A stretch of 64,000 nucleotides of DNA from Incurvaria masculella (GCA_946894095.1 OX335643.1:8481036-8545035); one strand, 5' to 3'; shown: positions 1 to 12,600, counted from the first letter of the stretch. Notes: a model not told the origin generated them from the letters alone. Translations and numbers: made by a program.

Positions 1-604
1 ACCAGCTGCCATACAATTTTGCCCATCCTTTGTGAGTTAAAATTTGTATAAACTTCCTATTTTTGTGTTTTTGTCAAAGAATAAACACTTCGATTCTAAT
101 ATGATTATATTTGCCCATCACAGTTAATGACCGCTGAAAACAAATGCTTTGTCAAAAGCAGAACCTCCCCTTCTGTTCCATCTGACGTACCAATGTTGCA
201 TTTTAATTTAATGTGTTGACACCTCATCCCAAGGAGTTTAAACCCAAAACATTGCACTCAATCTACAGGCCTTGTCGTTTATACCCGTTCGACCTTATAG
301 TGTTCGTTAACCTGAACATAAGAGTTACCAATTTTAGAAATCTGTTACAGCAACGGAATATCTACGAATTTGTACTTACATCGGCAACTGAATATACCTA
401 CTTGTGCGCAACAATTTGGGACGGGTAAGACGTAGTTAGCGTTCTCGGTAAAATATACTGTCTAAAGAAATGACTATCAAATAAATGATGTCACGATGAC
501 GCCATCTAGTGACTTGGAGATCGGCCTCAATATGGTATTTTTTTTGCCAGAAGTCTTTTATATATGTACTTAACCACCATATAGGTACCCAAGGTTTTCT
601 ACTT
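1..604. other. AT-rich DNA, no gene seen
   Basis: Short open frames occur on both strands, but none has a recognisable domain, splice context or codon pattern. I see no repeat shared with the rest of the window. Confidence 0.5.
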
Positions 605-1150
605 TTAAGGTGGCCCAACCCGGCGGGACTAACTCAATTGCGGGCACGGTACAAAACCGTGCTGTTGCGCTCTGGGACCTTCTCTGTTTCAAAGAAAAAG
701 ACGGGCTCCGTGATGAGGAAGATGCAACATGTCCACAAAAAAGACAATGTGCATAGTGTATGATTTGGTACGATTTACAAAACGACTTATAGCGTACGAC
801 TAATATAAGTAAACGACGACCGCTGTAGTCGAAAATCTAACAAAAACTAAATAGATTATAAATCTTGATTAAATAAGCTATGTCTGATGACTAATCTTTT
901 TAAGATGTTCTTACTTTATCATTACGTAATCCACCTCCAAAGTTATTGTATAAAACGCGCGAAAAATTCGAACTTTCGGACCTTATAACTTAGAAACCAA
1001 ACACAATTTTACATTGCCAACGGTCATCAGACATCTAGTTCGATCAAATAAAGTGATTTTGAGCAAAATTTGGGATCTCTGACAAGAAATATGGGCGTGA
1101 TCTTCTTTCCCCGTTTGTATGGGGAGTTGAGCGGGATGGCCCGCATAACA
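605..1150 (+). mobile_element. TTAA-bounded non-autonomous DNA element, copy 1
   Basis: This block of about 545 bp recurs at 4621-5163 and 7691-8201. It opens with TTAAGGTGGCCC and carries the shared core about a 'gggaccttctctgtttcaaa' block and 'caacggtcatcagacatcta'. It closes near 'gtatggggagttgagcggga'. The best-preserved copy (7691-8201) ends in GGCCCACCTTAA, the inverse of the start, so the family has terminal inverted repeats and TTAA at both edges. TTAA edges are typical of piggyBac-type targets, but no transposase is present and the first bases after TTAA are not the usual piggyBac CCC. The right end of this copy is degraded. Orientation is arbitrary. Confidence 0.75.
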
Positions 1151-2640
1151 TTGTCAAAATAGTGTAAAATATTTTATCGAAGATGGGTTTTTTCAATCTG
1201 TTCCGTGGGTATTTTCAAATACGAGCCAAAATAAATTAATGCGCTAGTTTTTTATGACATTAAATTAATAAACTATAGCTTTTTTTTACCTTTTCCTAGC
1301 TGATTATGTAAAATTTGCCGCGAGTCTAAAAGCTGGCAACAATAAACTTAATTAAAGCTAGACTGGCTTATGTTATACAACGAAAATTAGATATTTGAAA
1401 AATACAGAGAAAACGGAATGCAATGAATTAAATTATTTTTTATTTTAATTACGAAATAACTTAATCGTATTATGATCCGTCAACAAGTGTTATTGCTTCG
1501 TAAATAATAAAACTAATTGTTCACGGCTCTTCCGAATCGCTTGGTCCATTTAGGCCTAACAGCGCGTAGGCGGTGGCGACGGCGGCAGCTCGGTGTGCCT
1601 ATCTATGTGCCTAGTCAGACTCTTATTAATTCACCCAAAAACTAGACTGCTGTTATGTCATTCTGAGAATTCAAGAATCAAGTCAGGGTGACAGGAGACT
1701 GTTTTGACTTCATTAAATAGTCATAAACCTATTTAGAAACACTATCAGACAATTTAGACGCGATGTGTTTTCTTAACATTTTATATTTTTATTACCTATT
1801 TTATGATATTTGTAAAATATCTTTATCATCTCGATGCAGATTGAAGTTCCTTCTGTTGCTGTAAAATTCTGCCATCTTAATTATAACGTCCATAATGCTT
1901 AAATCTACGGCTTAGCTGACTTATTACTATACTCGTTTTATCTGATTTTGGACATTATTAGGATTCGCGATGCTATGTATACTAAAATGTATATAATTTG
2001 TCGAACAGTGAAATTTCAAAGAGACATTCATATTCTGAGATAAATAGTAGTAACAGTAACTAAGACTTACCAAACGTAATACTCACTAGTGTCAAAAGTG
2101 ACATACCTATCGTCTATACAAAATTTGTCAAAGTGAAGCAAGAGCGTACTACTTTTCGTTAGTTTTAGTTTTAGTTAAGACTATTTATCTCAGCCATAGT
2201 TACCTACTTCAACGCTAATCGCAGACATTGCACAATGTCAGTTTCTTCTGAAATCTAATAAAACCTCAGGCAGGATAAGAGCATAATAAAAAAAGAGTGT
2301 GAATGATTCGAAACTTTTATTTGCAGATGAACAGTGCTTCGAAACAAGCTATGCCCCGCGGAGTAGGTCCGAAGTGGACCCATGATTCTCCTTGAAATGT
2401 AGGTAAGTCATTATGGTTACTTATTTGATCTTCTCTGTTTGGCATGTGGTTTTATTCATCAACAATTTGAAAAAAAAAGCAAAATTAAAATTAAAGCAAA
2501 AAAATTTGAAATTTATTTTACAATTGGAAGAGAAATTTACTATTGAACACTTTTTAATAGGTGCACGTAATTCCAAAATTATAGGCAGTCGTTAATATGT
2601 TAAAAAGTATCAAACAACTTTTGACACCTAGTAGGTATTG
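1151..2640. other. AT-rich DNA, no gene seen
   Basis: No domain-bearing reading frame is visible. A small GC-rich patch lies near 1560-1600. The stretch 2327-2402 is framed by an AG acceptor and a GTAAGT donor, but all three plus-strand frames contain stops, so it is not called as an exon. Confidence 0.4.
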
Positions 2641-2947
2641 AACTGCTTCATGATTCGGAGTCCATGTAAAGCTGTAAGTCCTCTTCCATAGGGTTTATTC
2701 TCGGCTGGGTTGGTACCATCGCATTAGATGAAAACATGGCAATAAAAAATTGTCCATGTTTTTCATTCAGTTCAATGTAGCCGTGCTCATAAAGGAAAGG
2801 TCCTGGCATGGCACCTAATTCCTTCGAGATTGTACTTGCTTCGACAGTAAATATACTAAAAATTCCTTCGGGAATGTGATGTTTTAGGTTAATATCATAA
2901 CGGTAGTTGTGTGGTATTAGCCATATAGGTCAGGTTGCATAAAAAAG
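2641..2947 (+). mobile_element. SINE body and tail, 5'-truncated (HaSE1-like)
   Basis: The copy lacks the tRNA-like head and starts within the 'ctgcttcatgattcgg' block. It then runs through the family body: 'gttggtaccatcgcattaga', 'gtagccgtgctcataaagga' and 'ggtcctggcatggcacctaa', ending with 'gtcaggttgcataaaaaagg'. A short duplication-like insertion ('ccttcgagattgtactt...ccttcggga') sits near 2820-2870. Full-length relatives are at 13589-13995 and 62521-62931. Confidence 0.8.
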
Positions 2948-4620
2948 GTCGCTGGCGTTAAAAAGACATAATTAAAACAAAAGATACATAATTGTATCGA
3001 TTGAAAGCAGTTTAAACCAGTAAAAGTAAATAACATAAAATGTTAAACCATTAAAACCTACCTACAAATACTAGAACTTGTAGCAAAATATAGTTAGGTT
3101 ATTAAACCAATTTCAATCACTAGAAAGCATTCCCACTACCATTAACGGTTGTTATTTATATAATTTATTTTACTCAAGAACGTAAATCTAAATCATGGAA
3201 TGATTTCATTAGCTGGCAGTTACAAATCACAACATCAATGATAGCTTTGTTAATTTTAGACCTTTACTTTGACTAGTTTCTTCAAACACGTCTTCTTTCA
3301 TATTTTTCCGTTTTTTACCGTTAGTTTAAGCAACATTGAAGTACGGATGGAAGAGCAGCATGTTCAGCGAACCTTAAATATACACAAGACAAGTTTTGGC
3401 CGCTCTACACGTAAGTCAATGGTTTCTTCGCTGCTAGCAGGAAGACGCGAGCTGGCAACGGCGCCTTTTCGAAAATATATGGCCTAACGCTAAACCAATG
3501 GCAATAGACACGTCCCCGACGTAGGTTTAACTTTCTCTCGCTCTAACGCACGGCGAGGTATGGTGCTATCGCATTCTTATTTGAGTTATCTATTTTTATC
3601 GCGCCCTGCGTGTCGTCATCGGCAGAGACACCGGGCATCAGAGCCACAGAATAATAACTAGATCAAACCCTTCGATGGCGTAGGTATGTACAGCAAGAAA
3701 TAGAGCAAAGTGCTTACTTCCGGTCGGAAGTAAATATGTCGAAACACATTCTGCCTTAGTAATCAACATTTGTGCCATCGCTAGTATTTTTTTCTAGCTT
3801 ACTTGACAGCAAGAAATGTAATAGTAGCAGTATTTTATATTTTAAGAATATCATATTTAAAATCTGATCGTAAAACCGTCGATGTCATTTTAGACATTAT
3901 CCAGAGCGGAGCCAATTAAAATTCGATTAGATTACTTCGCGCTCGTGGGCATAACAACTACCAACTCTTCTGATGAATAGTTTAGGAACGCATACAGTAC
4001 AAACCATTTATATTATACAAACCAGGTATGCGACCCCCGTTCCGGATGGTATTTCAAATATACCTCTTTAGTGCACCTCTAGGGTACAGCTTGTTTTTTG
4101 GGAGGGATCACCTAGAAATAGTTTAAGTAATTTGGACATGTGTAACGTAGTAAAAACTACCCTCAAACAATTATATTTGGTTGAATATGTTTAAATATTC
4201 AGCCAAATTCATATTTATATCTCTAATTTCTAAATAAGATGTGAATTTGCGCTTTAAATCAACCGATTAAGGAAAGCTGTTAGGAGATAATAATAAAATA
4301 TCATTCACAAACCGGTCAGTGCTCGTCAAATTATGACTCTGACACAGTGTAGGCATGCAACAGTGCTAACACGACAAACATACTTATGAAAAAACATTTT
4401 CCATGTATTTTCATATACGTTTCCTGTTAATTCATGAAACGTCCTCCACATCTATACATTAAAAAAATATTGTGAATGTAACTGTAATTCTGATAATAAC
4501 CGTCTTGCAACGTTAAAATAGAGCCCAACTTACTAAATGGGGTACTGTAACTGAGTAAAAACAATTAGCCTTACACATAAAATATTACTGTAACGTTTGA
4601 TTGTTTTTTAACAGTGTCCC
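2948..4620. other. AT-rich DNA, no gene seen
   Basis: A somewhat GC-richer patch lies at about 3400-3660. A plus-strand frame at 3269-3487 has no recognisable domain. No repeat family from elsewhere in the window was recognised here. Confidence 0.4.
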
Positions 4621-5163
4621 TTAAGGTGGCCCAACCCGGCGGGACTAACTCATTCGCGGGCATGGTACAAAACCGTGCTGTTGCGCTCTGGGACCTTCTC
4701 TGTTTCAAAGAATAAGACAGGCTCTGTGATGAGGAAGATGCAAGATGTCCACAAAAAAGACAATGTGCATAGTGTATGATATGGTAAGATTTACGAAAAT
4801 TTGAATTACAAAACGACTTATAGCTAAAAGTAAACCACGACCGCTATAGTCGAAAATCTAACAAAAACTAAATAGATTATAAATCTTGATTAAATAAGCT
4901 AAGTATGTCTAATGACTAATCTTTTTAAGATGTTCTTACTTTATCATTGCGTAATCCACCTCCAAAGTTATTGTATAAAACGCGCGAAAAATTCTAACTT
5001 TCGGACCTTATAACCTAGAAACCAAACATAATTTTACAGTGCCAACGGTCATCAGACATCTAGTTCGATTAAATAAAGCTATTTTGAGCAAAATTTGGGA
5101 TCTTTGACAAGAAATATGGGCGTGATCTTCTTCCCCCTTTTGTATGGGGAGTTGAGGCCACCT
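4621..5163 (+). mobile_element. TTAA-bounded non-autonomous DNA element, copy 2
   Basis: It is closely similar to 605-1150, starting TTAAGGTGGCCCAACCCGGC. The right end is shortened to 'gttgaggccacctaac', which still resembles the inverse of the left end. Similarity to copy 1 is higher than to copy 3, suggesting different insertion ages. No coding capacity. Confidence 0.78.
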
Positions 5164-6417
5164 AACTGTTTTTACTTCATGTCTCTTTAACTGTGTTGAA
5201 ACTGTTTCTATGATGGAGCGCGCGGTGCATTTAAGCTAAATAAATAGTAGTAACAAAAAACATAACCCTCCTTCTTGCGCAGTCGGGTAAAAACTAAGAC
5301 TAACGAAAAGTAGTACTTTGTGACATCACTTTGCATTACTTTGAGATTTCATTACATATGCATTACAACATTTGTCAAAGTGACGTCATATGTACTGATA
5401 CTTTCATGCTTCGTTATTTGCAACCATTTACCTTATTACATATATTTTTGTCATCATAACTACTTTTTCAGACGCCTCATCTACGAAACGCAACCACTTG
5501 GCACAGGCAGACTGACACATTTAAGCTTCAGGGGGTTGGTCTTTATCCCGTGAACCTAGTTTTAGCCATTTACGTTATCGTATTAAACAGCCTACGGGCT
5601 AGTGCAGGCCAATAATGTAAATATTTTTCTCCATAAACTATTTCTATTCGTTCATTTATGAATGTTTTGTCCCTGTGAAGTTCGGTTCTTATACCCGTAA
5701 ACATTGAATTAGTCATTGATTTCACCTACATTGCGTTTTAGATGAAATGTTACCATGTATTAGTATTTAGACCAATAACATCCCGCATAATTTACTTTAA
5801 TTTTCAATAAAATAATGTTTCTAACCATTGTTGACAAGAGTAAGTAGGTCTTTTGACATTCACCTTCTCCACAGTGTGTGAGAATTAAATATTCATATTA
5901 AGTTATTTCACTTTTCTTTTAAAACATATTTTCACCACTTAAACACATCGTTACGTTTAGTTAATTTGGTGTTTTGCGTGTGTTTATTATTTTGGTTTTC
6001 TGGTTTTTGTTATTATCTAGTCTTGTTTTGTATTATTTTAAAAACTCTACCAGAACTTTTTTTATTTTAAGTTAGGGTTAGTACTCTTATTTTACTTCTT
6101 TGCAATAAGCTCGCGCTTTAAATAAATTAAAAAGTTAATTAATTAATAAAAATACTAATATTACAAGATATTATAAAATAGTTATCTACTTTTTCAGTTT
6201 CAGTTTCTGTTTTCTAATGCATGAAAAGGTTCAATGACTTTGGCATTCACAAACAGAAATACAGCGACCCTATTATTTGATAAAACGTTCTGGAACAGGG
6301 CAATTTCTTTTAGATAATTAGGTACGAATGGAACAGAAAAATCATGACGGATATATGTTTATCTAATTCATTAGTTAGGTACCGTCATATCTTTTAGTGT
6401 TATCATACCTACTAGAA
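5164..6417. other. AT-rich DNA, no gene seen
   Basis: A TTTTTCAG acceptor-like site at about 5471 precedes a short open stretch, and an AATAAA lies near 5807, but there is no protein similarity I recognise. Nothing else is supported. Confidence 0.4.
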
Positions 6418-7069
6418 AGATAATTCCTTGGGCATTTATGCTTCGTAATGCAGACACAAAAAATCCTAAAACCCTTTTACTTCCTAGTGCCTACATGCCT
6501 AAACCTTCGAAGAAAATACAATGCCGACAAAAACATTTAGTCCATGAATGAATTAATAATAATAATCACGTATAGTCAACCAAATGTTAAAGGATACACT
6601 TCCGGTTAAACGTAAAAATTAATGGTCTTTAAATACAACCTCTGATTCAATTTTGTTAGGGTTTTGTTTAGTCAGTACCTAGTAGACATCCTTAACTATG
6701 TTTGAATCTATACTCAACACTATAATTGTTTCCAAAAGTCAAAGTATTTCGACTGTTCATCTTTTCATTCAACCGGATGTGTATCCTAAACTCTTTGTTC
6801 GACTGTGCATCTACCCTTCCAAAACAAATGACAAGACTTCAAAAATTCAACTGAAATAAAATAAACGGATAAATGAAATATTTTAAATTATGTCTCTGAA
6901 TTTCATATCAGAGAAATGTGAAGGAACTAATAAAAATAATAAAAAATGCCTATATAACGGGTGCGTCAGCAAGAACTATAATTGCGAATCACGCGATATA
7001 TTCTACTGTCAATTGTTGAGTTAACCATATTTGGTGTGGTTTTTTTATTTTGTGCAAAACCCAATTATA

Positions 7070-7358
7070 AAACCGGCCAAGTGCGAGTCAGGCTCGCACA
7101 CCATTGACCAAGTTTTAACACGAAAAAATAAAGTTTTTTGTTTGGGGACCTCCTTTGATTCTTATTGTTTTTAAATGTTTTGTTGTTGTTTGTTTGTTGT
7201 TATAGCGGCAAAATAAATACACACTCTCTAAAATTTTCAGCTGCCTATCTATTACGGTTCATGAGATACAGCCCTGTGACAGACGGACGGACGGACGGAC
7301 AGCAAAGGATTAGTAATAGGGTTCCGTTGGCACCCTTTGGGTACGGAACCCTAAAAAT
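7070..7358 (+). mobile_element. Microsatellite-bearing element with terminal hairpins, copy E1
   Basis: It starts 'aaccggccaagtgcgagtc', whose GTGCGAGTC forms a hairpin with a following GGCTCGCAC. It passes through 'tagcggcaaaataaatacac' and 'catgagatacagccctgtga', a GACG microsatellite, and ends 'gggtacggaaccctaaaaa'. The end forms a second hairpin with 'agggttccgtt'. Other copies are at 25769, 29311, 31735, 40656, 44310, 46770 and 50221-50934. Subterminal inverted repeats (AGGGTTCCGTACC near the left, GGTACGGAACCCT at the right) plus an internal microsatellite recall non-autonomous Helentron-type elements. That class is inference; an unclassified MITE is the alternative. Confidence 0.8.
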
Positions 7359-7690
7359 GGGAAAAATGTTACTATGACGATTCGCAAGTTACGTGTACCA
7401 TTCAGCATGCATAATCGACCGTCGCGGCCTGCTATTAATAATTTGATGAAACAATTTGGAACATTAAGGTCTATGCGAACCACTTTTATAAACTACAGTC
7501 ATAAATTGATACTCGTATGCATGACAAGGTATAAATAATGCCTAAAGCCCTTTGACTTCCTAATTCCTATAAATGTACAGTATTCAGTATGACACAACAG
7601 AAATAATTCCTGAGGTCCTTTTACTCCCTAATAACTATAAATTGGTATTTATATTTGTGACAAAAGAGTTCCTAAAGCCCTTTTACTTCC

Positions 7691-8201
7691 TTAAGGTGAC
7701 CCTTCCCAGCGGAATTATCTCATTCGCGGGCACGGTTCAAAACCGTCTTATTTCACTCTGGGTCCTTCTCTGTTTCAAAGAAAAAGACAGGCTCCGTGAT
7801 TAGGAGGAGTGATGGTAAGATTTACGAAAATTTTAATTGCAAAACGACTTATGGCTAAATGTAAATCACGACCGCTGTAGTCAAAAATCAAACAAAAACC
7901 AAATTGATTATAAATCTTCATAAAATAGGCTAGGTCTGATGACTCATCTTTTTAGTATGTTTTTATTTTATTGATGAGTAATCGACCTTTAAAGTTATTG
8001 TATAAAACGCGCGAAACATTCGAACTTTCGGACCTTGTAACTTAAAAACCAAACACTATTTTACAATGCCAACGGTCATCAGACATCTAGTTCGTTCAAA
8101 TAAAGCTGTTTTGAGTATAATCTTGGATCTGTGACAAGAAATATGCGCATGATCTTCTTTCCACGTTTGTATGGGGAGTTTAGCGGGAAGGCCCACCTTA
8201 A
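7691..8201 (+). mobile_element. TTAA-bounded non-autonomous DNA element, copy 3
   Basis: The copy starts TTAAGGTGACCC and ends GGCCCACCTTAA, giving inverted termini of about 25 bp and TTAA at both ends. The internal sequence matches copies 605-1150 and 4621-5163 with more substitutions. It sits inside the decayed 67-bp tandem repeat, so it inserted after that array formed. Confidence 0.8.
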
Positions 8202-8661
8202 ATGTACCTATAGTCGCCATTATCACAAAATGTTAATCATTCCTGAGGCCCTTTTCCTCCCTAATAACTATAAATTGTATTCTTATTTATGACAAAATGT
8301 AAAGAATACTAAAACCCTTTTTCTCTGTGATAACCTATAAATATAAGTCTTCATTCATTGAGATACAAGATAAATAATTCCTAAGGTCCTTTTACTCACT
8401 AATAATTATAAATTCATATTCGTAATTATGACAAAAGAGAAATAATTTCTGAGACCTTTTTATTCCCCTATAACAATAGATTGATATTCGTATTTATGAC
8501 AAGAGATAAAGCATTTCTAAAACCCTTTTACTTTCTCATGCCTAAAAATGTTCAGTAGATAAATAATTCCTAGAGCCCTCTTACTCCTAAAAACCTATAT
8601 TTATACAGACTTCATTATGATAAAAGATAAGAATTCCTAAGGCCCTGAGCTTTTACTCCCT

Positions 8662-9339
8662 AATACTCGTACCACTATGGACAATGGGCGAAAAATTATG
8701 AAGCTTGGGCTTACCCCAAGGTATTGCAGGAATTCCATGGAAAAACCATAATTCATCGCTGATAATTGTATATTGTGTCATCGCACTCTAATTAGAATCA
8801 TAAGAAAGGGATAACACTGGGGTGACCCGTTTGAAAAGGTTGAACACCAGTAGCCGTTTAATTAGTAAGATAGATTGTGAGTCACACGTCAGACAGTTCT
8901 GTACCTTCTGTTCTAACAATTTACTACTTAACAAATATCTTTTTTTAAAAACAATTAAATACGAACAGAATCCTTTAAAATGGCATACACAATAACTTTG
9001 TTGGACACTTAGATCAATTCGACGCAAAGTCCTTTATAGTAATATTTATGACAAAACTGAAAAAATATTAACAATATAAGAAAAGTGATAATAATATATA
9101 TATATATATATTAGAGAGAAATTGAAAAACTGTCCAAATATCACGCATTGAAAATTGAAATTTAAAGACTTTGGAACACAAGCAGCAAAATTGTACCTAT
9201 AGTCATCGGAAACACTGGAATCATTTGCAAGACCGTTCATAATTATATACGAGATTTGGAAGCAGACATTAAAATTGAAATCCTCCAACGACAAGCGGCT
9301 GTTGATACCACTATGATCATGACCAAATTTATGTGTGGA
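8662..9339. other. AT-rich DNA inside the decayed array, no gene seen
   Basis: Two minus-strand open frames (8788-9027, 9046-9294) show no recognisable domain. A short AT microsatellite lies near 9095-9110. This may be part of an inserted element whose 3' end is 9340-9530. Confidence 0.35.
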
Positions 9340-9530
9340 TATTTAGGCGAAATCAATGCAGAAGAAGAGGAATGAAGGAAAAGAACATCTGCTCTTTTTC
9401 CCGAGAGGTTCCTGGGCGGGAGCAGATTGTTTCCGGCTGAACATCATTATAGCCGACGACTCTCAAATAAACGAGATGAAGAATATTATAAATAAATAAT
9501 AATAATAAAAAAATAAAAAATAAAAAACTC
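9340..9530 (+). mobile_element. Probable 5'-truncated non-LTR retrotransposon 3' end
   Basis: A moderately GC-rich stretch ('gaacatctgctctttttccc', 'gccgacgactctcaaataaa') is followed by an AAT-rich simple-repeat tail at about 9487-9530. Trinucleotide TAA/AAT tails are typical of several non-LTR retrotransposon clades, including I-type. No reverse-transcriptase fragment is visible, so the call rests on the tail and context. Confidence 0.35.
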
Positions 9531-9601
9531 CGTAATATCTTTACATATATAGTATTAATTAGGATAAATAAATCGTAAAGCCCTTTTTTACTACCTAATA
9601 A

Positions 9602-9850
9602 CTATAAATTGACAGCCGTATTTATGACAAAAGGGAAATAATTTCGAAGGCCATTTTCACCTCTATATACTGTAAATATACTGTCTATAAATTGACAGCC
9701 GTATTTATGACAAAAGGGAAATAATTTCGAAGGCCTTTTTCACCTCTATATACTGTAAATATACTGTCTATAAATTGACAGCCGTATTTATGACAAAAGG
9801 GAAATAATTTTGAAGGCCCTTTTAACCTCTATAAACTGTAAATATGTCTT
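9602..9850 (+). repeat. Near-identical tandem triplication, 3 x 83 bp
   Basis: Units start at 9602, 9685 and 9768 with 'ctataaattgacagccgtat'. They are nearly identical to each other, unlike the neighbouring diverged 67-bp units from which they clearly derive. This is a recent local amplification within the old array. Confidence 0.88.
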
Positions 9851-9963
9851 CATGATTAAATAACCGAAATAGTTCCCTAGGCCCTAAAACTGTCTTACAC
9901 ATATAAATATACATTCGCCATTCAGATAAAAATAAGGCAATTATACCGTACGAATACGTTAAA

Positions 9964-10233
9964 CCTGAAATGAATGGCTGATACCACACGATTACCGTTA
10001 TGATATTAGCCCAATACACCACATTCCCAAATGAATTAGGTGCATTGCCAGGACCTACCAGCCACACTGAACTGGTCCAAACACGGACATTTCTTCATTA
10101 GAACCACAGCCCGTGTTCGTAAATAAATGCACTTATCCAACTCAGAAAGGGAAATAAGGTGGTGCATGATTGGGCGAGGATTTGAACCCATAACCTCTGG
10201 CATAAAAGGCAAGTCCTCTAACAAGCTCAAGCT
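9964..10233 (-). mobile_element. SINE, minus strand, internally deleted (HaSE1-like)
   Basis: Read on the minus strand, it has a degraded tRNA-like head and a B-box-like 'gggttcaaatcctcg' near 10170-10195. The 'ctgagttggataagtgca' block and the tail ('gcaatgcacctaattcattt', 'ccattcatttcaggtt') follow. The middle of the body between 10050 and 10110 is largely missing. Confidence 0.7.
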
Positions 10234-11599
10234 GCAAATTAACAATCGTATTTATGAAACAACGAGAAAGTTATCCAAGGACTCTTTTGTGCCCTAATAA
10301 CTGGTATATGCCATAAATTGTAAGCTGTAGGTATGCATGTCTACTGTTGTTCTGTTTGACAGAACTGTCTGTAGGTGTTCTGTCCTAACTAGCTGCGGTA
10401 CCCGGCTCCGATCGGGTTAATGTCGGCTAAATATTTCATGGATAAAAAGTAGCCCACATGGCTGGTCCAAAATAGGGTCAAACTGGTCCATCTACCAAAT
10501 TTAATCAAGATCGTTTGAGCTCAAATAGCATGATTTAATGAGAAGCATGCAATGATTCCCATTTAGAGCTTCGTTGACATTTGGTGGCTATTTAAAAAAA
10601 AGCATTTGCCGCCAGATGGTGGCTATTTAAAAAAAATCATTTGCCGCCAGAACCTTTTGCACTCGCACTGCTACATTGCTTACCTAGTAAGCACCTAGTA
10701 GTACCGTGTAACGTAGGTAAGTCTTGCATGGACTCCAACCCACAGCCACCCTCAACATATAAAACGGTAACCCATCCCAAACCTGACTGCTCCCAGAGAT
10801 GCTATACGTTGATAAAATACGCATATAAATCAGGTAAGTGATTCGCAAGTTATAAAAATTTAACACTCACTACTCACCCCACTGGTAATGAAGCGTTTTA
10901 TTATATATCCTATAAGTGTTGAGTAGAATCAGGCTAGACGTAGATACAATCCGCATCTAAATCGAGTAATTGGTTCTCAAGTAATAAGTTTTTTATTCCA
11001 TTGGTCGCACCTCTAGCGATTTAGCGTGATGCCAAGTAGTGCTAAAGTTGCGGGAAATACCAAGCCGTACTTCGGTACAATTAGTAAAAGTAAGCGCCGT
11101 CCCTCCCCCTCCAGCCGACGCCCTCCCGCCGAACCGTACAGAGCAGTTTGTATGACAGCCACATCTTAGCGCCAGCGGAACTGAATTCTATTTAGCCTAT
11201 CCTAATTCCCGGGTAGTTAAATGTACGTGTACTAAGTTTCATCTAATTTGGATAATCGGTTCAAGAGTTATGGAGGAACATACATACATACATACAGAAC
11301 TGATTTCTAAAAATCGTCAATTTAGTTTTAGTATCATACATAAAGTCTACGAACGAAGTATCTTAGAAAACAAAGCAACTTACTCCATGAACACCCCTAA
11401 CAGATTTATTATTAGTATAGATGTAAATGCTAATTATCTATGGTTTCAAATAAGAAAAAAATTACCTGTCTGAGTGTACGAGTAGCTTTGTCTATTTAAC
11501 GTTTGAGTTCATTTGACCAAAAGGTAATACAATACAATACAACTACACATAGCTTTTTTTAAAACGAGAATCGAAATAATTTTATAGATTTATTCTATA
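10234..11599. other. Dispersed repeat remnants, no gene seen
   Basis: 10385-10545 carries the moth repeat block 'gtacccggctccgatcgggt' ... 'ggataaaaagtagcccaca', also seen at 20410-20530 and 45846-46090. 10582-10651 is a two-copy tandem duplication with a 35-bp period ('tggtggctatttaaaaaaa'). A simple ATAC repeat lies at about 11278-11297. Donor-like GTAAGT sites near 10715 and 10834 have no convincing exon. Confidence 0.45.
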
Positions 11600-12520
11600 A
11601 AATTATTTATATCTATAAATGTACAGTCGACATTGATAAAAAATATTTCTATATATAGTCGTCTGTACGACAAAAAAAATAAATTCCTTAGGCTCTTTTT
11701 CTTCCTAATACCTATACATATACAATCATCATAATGACAAACCATACATAATTCCTAAGGCCCTTTTTCTTCCTTATACCCATAAATAAATGTACATTCG
11801 TCATTAAGACAAGGGATTAATTATTCCTAGGGCCTTTTTACAAAATACAATTAATTACTGGGGCCCTTTAACTCTCTTAAATTTAAAATTATAAGTTCTT
11901 CATTAGGATATTATAGAAATAATTCATAAGGCCCATTTACTTACTTCTAACTATAAATAGATATGACATAAGTGGAATAATACCGAAAGCCATTTTACCC
12001 CCTAAAACATATATACTTTTTAATTAAGAAAATAGAGAATTAATTCCTAAGCACCTTTTACCTTTTAATACCTGTAAGTGTACAATTACTTTTTAATACT
12101 TGTGAGTGTAAATATACAAAATAAATAATTCCTAAATTCCCTAATAACTATAAATTGATAGTCTTAAATGACACAAGAGAAATAATTCGAGCAATAAATG
12201 TGCGCATTATGACAAAAAGATGTCCCGATTTCGTCTTCTCTACTCATTGGATTCTGTATGACAAAATGAAAGTTTTTAAGTTACCCTATCAATTCCCCAA
12301 ACTACGTTTTACTAAGTTTTTGTTTTGGATTCTAAAATATTTTGTCAAAATAAACAATTCAAAGACAAAATTACCTACCTAAATACGTACCCTATATTCT
12401 TGAACTCTATCTAAATACTCGAATCTAAATCATAATAAGTTAAGACAAGATCGCCTCTATCATCTAATTTTTTATTTTGAAAAGATGACATAATTTGGAC
12501 TGAAAAAATTACACGTTCCC

Positions 12521-12600
12521 TTTTTAGGGTCCGTCACCAATAGCGAAAAAGGGACCCTAATGGTCTGCCTCAGGTGTCTGTCGGTCACGCGCATTTTGTC
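12521..12600 (-). mobile_element. Fragment of the microsatellite-bearing element family
   Basis: The hairpin 'tagggtccgtcaccaat...gggaccctaatgg' and the following 'ctgtcggtcacg' resemble the right end of the E1 family in inverse orientation. It is strongly diverged and lacks the rest of the element. Confidence 0.4.

Larger units (their letters stand above)
6418..12190. repeat. Decayed tandem repeat, about 67-bp period, interrupted
   Basis: A consensus close to 'ataattcctaaggccctttt' + 'actccctaataactataaat' + 'tgatattcgtatttatgaca' + 'aaagaga' recurs dozens of times, for example starting near 8374, 8441, 8509 and 8629. Spacing is 53 to 83 bp, most often 67. Blocks are visible at about 6418-6520, 7500-7690, 8220-8660, 9560-9850, 10240-10320 and 11600-12190. 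The gaps contain other elements: microsatellite-bearing element 7070-7358, TTAA element 7691-8201, LINE tail 9340-9530 and SINE 9964-10233. Units are strongly diverged, so this reads as an old array later broken by insertions. Confidence 0.75.

Noticed and set aside
2327..2402. Exon-like segment between TTTGCAG and GTAAGT
   Set aside because: All three plus-strand frames contain a stop; it could only be non-coding and nothing else supports it.
5472..5553. Possible terminal exon with a downstream AATAAA at about 5807
   Set aside because: Only a short open stretch, weak context and no protein similarity recognised.
7165..7377. Short proteins containing SPVTDGRTDGQ or CPSVRPSVRPS in several places
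   Set aside because: They are translations of the GACG/CCGT microsatellite-bearing element (also at 25938, 29481, 44283, 50629), not genes.
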